Translations under genes and position numbers: made by a program
Source: Gammaproteobacteria bacterium
GTDB taxonomy: Bacteria > Pseudomonadota > Gammaproteobacteria > GRL18
Direction of reading: 5' to 3'
NCBI GenBank assembly: GCA_027012135.1
Contig: JALUZF010000142.1
Location: forward strand, 1-64,000
DNA: 64,000 nucleotides
In this document: in pieces, positions 58,022 to 64,000 of the stretch
Position numbering within the stretch: the stretch's first letter is position 1
Layout: each line of letters starts with the position of its first letter
The notes under the pieces: model-generated
Databases searched by the model: none
What the model saw: only the letters and a program-made list of their open reading frames with translations
What the model was told of the DNA's origin: nothing

Positions 58022-58092
58022 AAAAAAAAACCCCTTATCTTATGGACAAAGAGCCTTATGACTCATTTGACTTCGACTAAGGGGCTTTTTTT
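58022..58092 (-). terminator. Intrinsic terminator after the cold-shock gene
   Basis: On the minus strand CCCCTTA pairs with TAAGGGG across about 40 nt, followed by nine T. It lies 15 bp past the csp stop and separates csp from sulP. Confidence 0.88.
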
Positions 58093-58106
58093 GTGAAACA
58101 GTTTTT

Positions 58107-58310
58107 TTACTGTGGTTGCACTTGTGCAGCCTGCAGACCTTTCGGGCCCTTTTCCACTTCATAGGTTACACTCTGACCTTCGTTCAGAGTTTTAAAACCA
58201 TCACCTAAAATTGCACGAAAATGTACAAAAACATCATCGCTGCCGTCATCAGGGCTGATAAAACCATAACCTTTAGATTCGTTGAACCACTTAACTGTAC
58301 CAGTACTCAT
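58107..58310 (-). CDS. csp: Cold-shock domain protein
   Basis: 67 residues, one cold-shock domain. RNP1 is SKGYGFISP and RNP2 is DVFVHFRAI; opening [14 protein letters not shown]. Single-stranded nucleic acid chaperone. The C-terminus ([14 protein letters not shown]) is the common CspA-like form. Which paralogue it is cannot be told. Preceded by a long untranslated leader region. Confidence 0.98.
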   Translation of the reverse strand: MSTGTVKWFNESKGYGFISPDDGSDDVFVHFRAILGDGFKTLNEGQSVTYEVEKGPKGLQAAQVQPQ

Positions 58311-58437
58311 TGTATAAATCCTAAAACTAACTTAAATTACAAAGCAAGTGACTATTCATTCAGGCCAGACAAAAAGCCAGCCGATCTGATAATGACTTAC
58401 ATTATTGGGGTTGTGCAGATGAAACAATGAGGATTTG

Positions 58438-58446
58438 ACTATATCA
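58438..58446 (-). promoter_or_regulatory. Extended -10 candidate for csp
   Basis: Read on the minus strand TGATATAGT, an extended -10 with one change from consensus, about 128 bp before the start codon. Confidence 0.4.
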
Positions 58447-58517
58447 GGAATTTGCGGATAAAAAGATTTATCTGAAAATTCTTAAAGAAAAAACCGCCTT
58501 GAGTCATTGCAGGCCAT

Positions 58518-58557
58518 TCGACTATAACGGATTTCTATAAAAAATCCAACAGTCGAG
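58518..58557 (-). promoter_or_regulatory. csp promoter embedded in an inverted repeat
   Basis: On the minus strand TTGGAT, 17 bp and TATAGT form a near-standard promoter (58549 to 58521). The same stretch is an imperfect inverted repeat, TCGACT..GGATTT with AAATCC..AGTCGA (58518-58557). It might also end the upstream GGDEF operon. Confidence 0.5.
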
Positions 58558-58637
58558 ACAAGGATATGCAAAAAAAACACGACATGCAATAGGGTTTTAC
58601 CTTATATTTCACACTTTTTTAAGTTTGAATAAAATAA

Positions 58638-60017
58638 TCAAAGCCTGACCACCCGGTTTCTACCCTGCTCTTTAGCCTTGTATAAGGCTTTATCAGCCTT
58701 TGAAATAAGTTTTTGAATAGTATTATTTTCTTCATTAAACTGAGCCACCCCAAAACTTGCTGTCAGGTGACCAATAATCTTGAAATTGTGTTTTTCAATC
58801 AGCAGCCTTAGTTTTTCTGCCTGTATCATAGCTTTATGAATATCAGTATTAGGTATAATAAGCAAAAATTCTTCACCGCCCCAGCGCCCGAAAATGTCTG
58901 TTTTACGGACATGCTTTTTAATTACCTGGGTAAATTCAACCAGCACCACATCACCGGACTGATGTCCATAACGGTCATTAACCTGTTTAAACAGGTCAAT
59001 ATCAATTATCATAATGCTGAAGGGCTGCTTATACCGGTCATACAGATTGGCCTGTTGTTCCAGTTCAGCATCCAGCTTCAGGCGGTTATAAATTTTAGTC
59101 AGGTTATCAGTAATACTCAGGCATTTTAACTGTTCATTGTATTTTCTCAGAACATAAAAACGGTATAGAATAAACATTAAAATAACTGCACTCAGAATAA
59201 GCCACGGCCATAAATCCCTGTAATTAACAACCCGCTCATAACGGATTGACAGCCACTGGTTTAAAATATCCTGTTTCTGTTTTTCAGAAATATCCGCTAT
59301 GGCCTTATCAAAAATGGTTTTTAACAGCGGTTCATCTTTACGGGTGGCTACCCCTAATTGCCATTGTTCATCAAATTTACCGGCAATTTTAATTTCTCCC
59401 ACAAAATTTCTCTGGGATTCGTAACCAATAGTGACCAGAGTGCCGATAAAACCGTAGAGTTCTCCATGGTTTACTTTTGCCAGCCCGTCATAAAGTGAGC
59501 CCACGTCAACAATAGTCAGGCCGGGATATTTTTCTCTGAGAATTTCCCCAAAGGCATAGCCTTTCACAACACCCAGTTTCTTTCCCTCAAGTTTAGAAAT
59601 ATCCACCACAAAAAACTTATCCATTTTAGTCGCCAGAACCAGAGGGATAGTCAGATACGGCTGAGTAAAATCCATATAGGTCAGCCGTTCTTCTGTCGGC
59701 ATAGCCAGCGAAAAAATATCACATTTTCTGGCTTTAGCGTATTCGATAGATTGTGTCCAGGATGCTGTGGGCACCAGTTCAATCGGCACACCGATTTTCT
59801 TTTGCAAAATAGCCATATAGTCGGCAGTCATGCCAATGTGTTTGTCCTTTTCAATTTTCTCCAGCGGCATCCAGGCCGGATCGATGCACATGGTGATTTT
59901 CTTTTTACTGTGCAGATAGCTGCGTTCCTTATCGGTCAGGCTAATCTGTGCCAGTACCGTTAATGAAAAAGCACCACATAAGAACGCTGTCAGTAATTGT
60001 GTTAACAGACGAGTCAT
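58638..60017 (-). CDS. Solute-binding-domain diguanylate cyclase
   Basis: 459 residues. Signal sequence, then a periplasmic SBP_bac_3 domain (about 25-255: KITMCIDPAWMPLEKI, DFTQPYLTIPLVLAT, KLGVVKGYAFGEIL), one membrane helix (about 268-288) and a GGDEF domain. Active site GRWGGEEFLLI with the inhibitory RKTD five residues before, so both catalysis and feedback are expected. It probably makes c-di-GMP in response to an amino acid or similar ligand. Twenty-four bp after the GGDEF-EAL gene, in one operon. Confidence 0.93.
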   Translation of the reverse strand: MTRLLTQLLTAFLCGAFSLTVLAQISLTDKERSYLHSKKKITMCIDPAWMPLEKIEKDKHIGMTADYMAILQKKIGVPIELVPTASWTQSIEYAKARKCDIFSLAMPTEERLTYMDFTQPYLTIPLVLATKMDKFFVVDISKLEGKKLGVVKGYAFGEILREKYPGLTIVDVGSLYDGLAKVNHGELYGFIGTLVTIGYESQRNFVGEIKIAGKFDEQWQLGVATRKDEPLLKTIFDKAIADISEKQKQDILNQWLSIRYERVVNYRDLWPWLILSAVILMFILYRFYVLRKYNEQLKCLSITDNLTKIYNRLKLDAELEQQANLYDRYKQPFSIMIIDIDLFKQVNDRYGHQSGDVVLVEFTQVIKKHVRKTDIFGRWGGEEFLLIIPNTDIHKAMIQAEKLRLLIEKHNFKIIGHLTASFGVAQFNEENNTIQKLISKADKALYKAKEQGRNRVVRL

Positions 60018-60041
60018 TTTTTCAGTAAATACCTGTACTGT

Positions 60042-62132
60042 TTAATCATTATTTTTATTATTGTCCATTAGTTGTTTTACAAATTCATCCACTGCAACCG
60101 GCTTTGAAAAATAGTAGCCCTGAAACAGCTGGCAGTCATTGGCCAGCAGAAAATCCATCTGCTCCTTATTTTCCACCCCTTCAGCAATCACTTCAAGTCC
60201 CAGGTTTTTTGCCATCATAATAATGGTTCTGACAATGGCATCATCATTTTTATCAATCCCGATATCACGAATAAAGCTGCGATCAATTTTAAGCATATTA
60301 ACCGGCAGTAATTTCAGATAAGACAGAGAGGAGTATCCAGTGCCAAAATCATCAATAGAGAAACGAATACCCATTTTCTGCATCTGTTTCATTTTTTCTG
60401 CAAACAGAGAAAAGTTTCCCACCAGGGTCTGTTCAGTTATTTCCAGTTCCAGGAAGTGAGCGGATATCTGATATTTATCCAGCAGGTTTTTTACTTCATC
60501 AACAAAGTCCTTGCGACTGAATTCCCAGGGACTGACATTAATGGCAACCCGTCTGAAGGTTTCCGGCACTTCTCCGGCTAAAATTTCCTGCAGACGCTCC
60601 AGCAACAGGGACATGACTATTTTACCCAATGCATGGATCTGACCCGATTCTTCAGCAACCGGTATAAATTCAGCTGGAGAAATAAAGCCTTTTTCCGGAT
60701 GCTTCCAGCGCACCAGGGTTTCTGCAGATATGATCTGCCCCTGAGTATTATACTGAGGCTGCAGGTAAATACTCAGCGCCTTGTGTTTTATTGCAGTACG
60801 CAGTTCATTCTGTAAATACAGACGGTGTTCCAGAATATTCTGCATATAGTTGGAAAACTGCTTAATGGTATTTTTACCGCTGTTTTTAGCCTGGTACATG
60901 GCAATATCAGCATATTTAACCAGGTCATGACTGTCCCGGCTTTCTTCTGGAAACAATACGATACCGATACTGCAGCTGATCTGATGCTGCTGCCCTTCTA
61001 AAATATAGGGCTGTCTGAAGATCTCCAGAATTTTACTGGCAGTGGTATTAGCCTGTGCAGAGGCAGCCATCTGATCCGGGCTCAGGTCCGATAATACCAC
61101 AACAAATTCATCCCCGCCCAGACGACAGGCCAGATCTTCTTTTCTAATCAAACTGTCCAGACGTTTTGCTGCTTCCTGTAATAGTAAATCTCCTACTCTA
61201 TGACCGCAGGTATCATTAACAGTTTTAAAATCATCCAGATCAATAAACAACAGAGCCCCGGTAATTTTATGACGGTAATTACGGGCAATTTCTTCTTCAA
61301 GACGTTCCATTAACAGTCGACGATTAGGCAGATTGGTCAAAGGATCAAATAAGGATAGCTGTTGGGCTTTCATTTCTGCCAGCTTCTGATTATTAATTTT
61401 CTCAGCGATAATATCAGTCATGGTATTAAGACCTTTTTTAATCTCTGATATTTCATCCCGGCCGCTAATATTTTTAATACGAGCCGTTAGATTGCCGCTT
61501 TTAATTTCGGTGATCTGCTTGAGAATTTCCTGAACCTGAATAACCAGGTATCTGGAAAATAAAAATCCCGCAAACAGGGCCATAAAAACAATAATTATCA
61601 GCCCCGCCATAATGGTATCAATGTAGTCATTCAGACGGGAATACATGGCTTTTTTATTAACAACAATAAACAGACCCAGCTTCCATTGAGGTATTTTTTT
61701 ATAAAAATAAACATATTCACCCTGCTCCCGTATTTTAACCGGATGAATATTCACGGTATTCATATGAATAATACTGGCGCTTTCTCCCTGCAGCTTTTCA
61801 TTATCCGGACCGATAAACAGAATTTGCCTGCCATTTTTATCCAGCACAATAATGTTTTTAAAATTATCCTTATAATTACCGTTAATTTCCCGTTTTATTC
61901 TGCTAATAACCTTCTGATAATAGGCATTTACATTTTCCAGGCCGTGTTTCTGTAAGGCATAATATTCACCTTCAATAAAGGACTGCAGATTATCCATATC
62001 TTTTTGAATAAGCTGACTGTTCAGATCATAGATAATTCCACGGATAGTATTAATACTGAAAAAGGTGGTGGTTAATGCCGTCATCAGGACGATGACCAGG
62101 GTGAATAAACTAAGACGGGTTAATAGCTTCAT
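60042..62132 (-). CDS. Membrane GGDEF-EAL protein with periplasmic sensor and HAMP
   Basis: 696 residues. Two membrane helices (about 8-28 and 168-190) flank a periplasmic sensing domain; HAMP follows (about 190-240). GGDEF (about 265-425) has CRLGGDEFVVVL preceded by RKED, an intact I-site. EAL (about 445-690) has SAETLVRWKHP, where Ala of EAL is Thr but the metal-binding Glu stays, then DDFGTGYSSLSYLKLLP and LKIDRSFI. Both activities look possible. The ATG follows the stop of the upstream solute-binding gene with no gap. Confidence 0.93.
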   Translation of the reverse strand: MKLLTRLSLFTLVIVLMTALTTTFFSINTIRGIIYDLNSQLIQKDMDNLQSFIEGEYYALQKHGLENVNAYYQKVISRIKREINGNYKDNFKNIIVLDKNGRQILFIGPDNEKLQGESASIIHMNTVNIHPVKIREQGEYVYFYKKIPQWKLGLFIVVNKKAMYSRLNDYIDTIMAGLIIIVFMALFAGFLFSRYLVIQVQEILKQITEIKSGNLTARIKNISGRDEISEIKKGLNTMTDIIAEKINNQKLAEMKAQQLSLFDPLTNLPNRRLLMERLEEEIARNYRHKITGALLFIDLDDFKTVNDTCGHRVGDLLLQEAAKRLDSLIRKEDLACRLGGDEFVVVLSDLSPDQMAASAQANTTASKILEIFRQPYILEGQQHQISCSIGIVLFPEESRDSHDLVKYADIAMYQAKNSGKNTIKQFSNYMQNILEHRLYLQNELRTAIKHKALSIYLQPQYNTQGQIISAETLVRWKHPEKGFISPAEFIPVAEESGQIHALGKIVMSLLLERLQEILAGEVPETFRRVAINVSPWEFSRKDFVDEVKNLLDKYQISAHFLELEITEQTLVGNFSLFAEKMKQMQKMGIRFSIDDFGTGYSSLSYLKLLPVNMLKIDRSFIRDIGIDKNDDAIVRTIIMMAKNLGLEVIAEGVENKEQMDFLLANDCQLFQGYYFSKPVAVDEFVKQLMDNNKNND

Positions 62133-63137
62133 TTATCTATTTTCTTCCCATCGAAATGATTTTGCATTACGTAAAAACTCCAGTTCAAATACAATGCCCA
62201 GCTTTTCCGCCAGATCCAGATTTACAGAAGCAATAACCTGATGATTGCTCACCAGGGGGATATTTTCCGGTGATTCACCGGCCAGAATTCTCAACGCAGT
62301 TTTTGCAGCATAGCTCCCCTGCTCTTCCGGTACCTGTAAAAAACCTACAGCCACATACGGCCGCATATTAATCTGTACTGACCCCGTTGGAATTCGGGTA
62401 TTATTTAAAATAAAAGGATATATATCCTCCGGTTTCCAGCCTGTGATACTCATACTGTTTTCAATAATAAGTATATCGACTTCATTCTGAAGTTTGATAT
62501 AGGCCTGTTTCCACTGTTTTATATCAGAAACAAAAATTCTACGATTAAATTTAACTTTAGCCTTATCTTCATAATTCTTTACACTTTTTCGGTCACTGAT
62601 AACATTACCTGCCAGAATACCGATGGCTTTTCCTTTAGCATAACGCCTTAATTCTGTTACCAGCTCAGCCATCATCGATATTTCTACCATACCTGTAGCA
62701 TTTTTATATGGATAGCCATAAGCCGAGGCATCCCAGTTTATGCCACAGAAAACAACAGGGATTGAATGGTTTTTATAAAAGGGCTCAATTAAATACTTAC
62801 TGGCATTATCATCACAGGCAATAATTAAATCTGGTTTATAGCGTTCAATTTCAGCTTTGGCTTTTAATGCTTCGGCTTTAATATAGCCTTCATCAGGATT
62901 GCGTTTGGTGTCCATGGAAATCACTTTCATTTCCACCCCGGCCGATTCCAGTATAGAACGGGCACCATTGACTTCTCCCGCAGCCCACTCGTAAACAGGA
63001 TAGTAATAGGAATCGATAAAAATGACCCGTTTGGTATTCAGCCCGTGCTCTGTGGCTTGCTCTGCCTGTACAACAGACGACAGAAAGAGAAAAAATATAA
63101 ATGGAAAGTGTATGATATTCTTAGTAAAAAAAGACAA
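62133..63137 (-). CDS. ABC-type substrate-binding protein without a permease
   Basis: 334 residues, signal peptide to about VVQAEQ. Two-lobe periplasmic fold of the ABC_sub_bind class (PF04392-like): VIFIDSYYYPVYEW, PDLIIACDDNASKYLIEPFYK, IPVVFCGINWDASAYG and VAVGFLQVPEEQGSYAAKTALRILAGESPENIP. No permease or ATPase gene is near; the next gene, with no gap, is a GGDEF-EAL protein. It may act as a ligand receptor for that sensor rather than in transport (inference). Confidence 0.88.
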   Translation of the reverse strand: MSFFTKNIIHFPFIFFLFLSSVVQAEQATEHGLNTKRVIFIDSYYYPVYEWAAGEVNGARSILESAGVEMKVISMDTKRNPDEGYIKAEALKAKAEIERYKPDLIIACDDNASKYLIEPFYKNHSIPVVFCGINWDASAYGYPYKNATGMVEISMMAELVTELRRYAKGKAIGILAGNVISDRKSVKNYEDKAKVKFNRRIFVSDIKQWKQAYIKLQNEVDILIIENSMSITGWKPEDIYPFILNNTRIPTGSVQINMRPYVAVGFLQVPEEQGSYAAKTALRILAGESPENIPLVSNHQVIASVNLDLAEKLGIVFELEFLRNAKSFRWEENR

Positions 63138-63204
63138 ATCCGGATCTCATTAATAACAAAAGACTCTTATAAGATTAGAAGATGAATGCTATTAAATCAA
63201 TATC

Positions 63205-63297
63205 TCTGCCTGGCTGGGAGCATGGCATCCTGCCCAGGGAAATATGCGGTATTTACTGATTATTCAGGAGGCGGGCAGAATGCCCGCACTTCCAGGA
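63205..63297. repeat. Paired inverted REP-like units 3' of lpdA
   Basis: Unit 2 has a perfect 7-bp hairpin GCGGGCA-GAA-TGCCCGC (63271-63287) with flanks AGGAG/CTTCCAGG. Unit 1 (about 63209-63239), read on the minus strand, gives CTGGGCAGGATGCCATGCTC, a diverged copy in inverse orientation, a BIME-like pair. A third copy is at 20220-20244. No REP-associated transposase is seen in the window. Confidence 0.7.
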
Positions 63298-63330
63298 CAG
63301 AACGAATTTTTCAGAACGGTTATTTAACGG

Positions 63331-64000
63331 CTATTTTTTCTTTGGCAGATAAATATCCGTACAGGTACCTTCAGCTACTTCCGTGGCAAAGTTCAGCGTT
63401 TCTGACAGAGTGGGATGAGGGTGAATGGTCAGGGCTACATCTTCTATTTCTGCACCCATTTCAACGGCCAGAGCCGCTTCGGCAATCAGCTCACCGGCGT
63501 TCTTACCTAAAATACCGGCACCCAGCATCTGGTGGGTGTTTTTATCATATAACACCTTGGTCATACCCACATCGGCTCCAACCGATAAAGCTCGTCCACT
63601 GGCAGCCCAGGGGAATACGCCTTTTTCGTAGTCAATACCTTCAGCCTTAAGCTGCTCTTCAGTCTGACCGCACCAGGCCACTTCCGGATCGGTATAGGCG
63701 ACTGATGGAATGGTACGGGCATCAAAATGCCGCGGTTGTCCGTCAATGACCTCAGCAGCCACTTTGGCTTCATGGGTCGCCTTATGCGCCAGCATGGGCT
63801 GACCCACCACATCGCCAATGGCAAAAATATGCTCAACATTAGTGCGCTGCTGAGAATCCACTGGAATAAAACCGTACTCATTAACCTGCACACCGGCCTT
63901 ATCAGCATCAATCAGCTTGCCGTTCGGGGAACGGCCGATGGCCACCAGGACATTATCAAAGGTATCCTGTTCCGGTGCTTTTTTGCCTTCAAACTTACAC
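63331..64000 (-). CDS. lpdA: Dihydrolipoyl dehydrogenase, C-terminal part
   Basis: E3 component of 2-oxo-acid dehydrogenase complexes. The frame is open to the window edge, so only about 222 residues are visible and the redox-disulfide domain is missing. Seen: VAIGRSPNGK, HIFAIGDVVGQPMLAHKATHEAKVAAE, VAYTDPEVAWCG and the catalytic His-Glu segment TIHPHPTLSETL. The internal ATG-like codon at 63945 is a GTG within the longer frame. Other complex genes should lie beyond 64000. Confidence 0.97.
   Translation of the reverse strand, partial: CKFEGKKAPEQDTFDNVLVAIGRSPNGKLIDADKAGVQVNEYGFIPVDSQQRTNVEHIFAIGDVVGQPMLAHKATHEAKVAAEVIDGQPRHFDARTIPSVAYTDPEVAWCGQTEEQLKAEGIDYEKGVFPWAASGRALSVGADVGMTKVLYDKNTHQMLGAGILGKNAGELIAEAALAVEMGAEIEDVALTIHPHPTLSETLNFATEVAEGTCTDIYLPKKK

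Larger units (their letters stand above)
58311..58637 (-). promoter_or_regulatory. Leader and promoter region of the cold-shock gene
   Basis: 327 bp without a gene. Two candidate promoters point to csp (58521-58549 and 58438-58446), which would give leaders of roughly 200 or 120 nt, in the range known for cspA mRNAs. ATAATG-TAAGT-CATTAT near 58388-58404 forms a small hairpin within the leader. Confidence 0.55.

Noticed and set aside
63186-63650. 154-codon plus-strand open frame over the REP region and lpdA
   Set aside because: Runs through repeats and antisense of lpdA; not a plausible protein.

Overview
The window is a gene-dense stretch of a gammaproteobacterial chromosome, outside the enterics. 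The evidence is gene order: thiL-pgpA-nusB-ribH-ribBA-ribE-ribD-nrdR-glyA, epmA-efp-epmB, leuS-lptE-holA-proA-nadD-rsfS-rlmH-maf-rng-yhdP, minCDE, and gammaproteobacterial markers such as DarP, YbeL, DUF3581 and YhdP. Base composition and coding style look uniform. I see no rRNA, tRNA, CRISPR array, phage, transposase or toxin-antitoxin pair. Genus cannot be fixed from the sequence alone; the c-di-GMP machinery, SulP carrier and N-acetylglutaminylglutamine-type amidotransferase suggest a free-living aquatic bacterium, which is inference.

Layout. 1-2.6 kb: 3'-truncated hybrid histidine kinase behind a YfiR-family periplasmic protein. 2.8-11.2 kb, minus strand: periplasmic aspartic protease, pgpA, thiL, nusB, the riboflavin genes, nrdR and glyA. 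11.4-15.9 kb: psd, an uncharacterised two-CxxC protein coupled to epmA, then efp and divergent epmB. 16.2-23.4 kb: a PilZ-like protein and a FimX-like degenerate GGDEF/EAL protein, facing a Lon-like protease, and darP. 23.4-37.6 kb: a long minus-strand housekeeping block from leuS to a nitrilase. 37.8-43.7 kb: ybeL, grxD, arfB, an asparagine-synthetase-like amidotransferase, a BON lipoprotein and a lone HyuB. 44-51 kb: sodB, a 28-residue-repeat protein, an FHA protein, small conserved proteins, an LtaS-type membrane sulfatase and a Rieske protein. 51.3-53.3 kb: minCDE. 53.5-58.3 kb: a Baeyer-Villiger-type monooxygenase, two exported unknowns, SulP and a cold-shock protein. 58.6-63.1 kb: an operon of two periplasmic-sensing c-di-GMP enzymes and a solute-binding protein. 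63.3-64 kb: 3' part of lpdA.

The most unusual signal is not a protein. At least four intergenic palindromes (5989-6100, 9816-9927, 12319-12472, 41375-41535) keep the same fold while their stem sequences differ. Two are exactly 112 bp: 30-bp outer arms with unrelated sequences, a 10-bp inner hairpin with a 6-nt loop (ATGGAC or AGGGAT), then a 26-nt spacer carrying CCATGGATGG. The loop recurs in a five-hairpin array between rng and yhdP (28407-28550). Sequence-variable but perfectly paired arms look like compensatory change, so structure is probably what is kept. REP-like units also occur at 20.2 and 63.2 kb.
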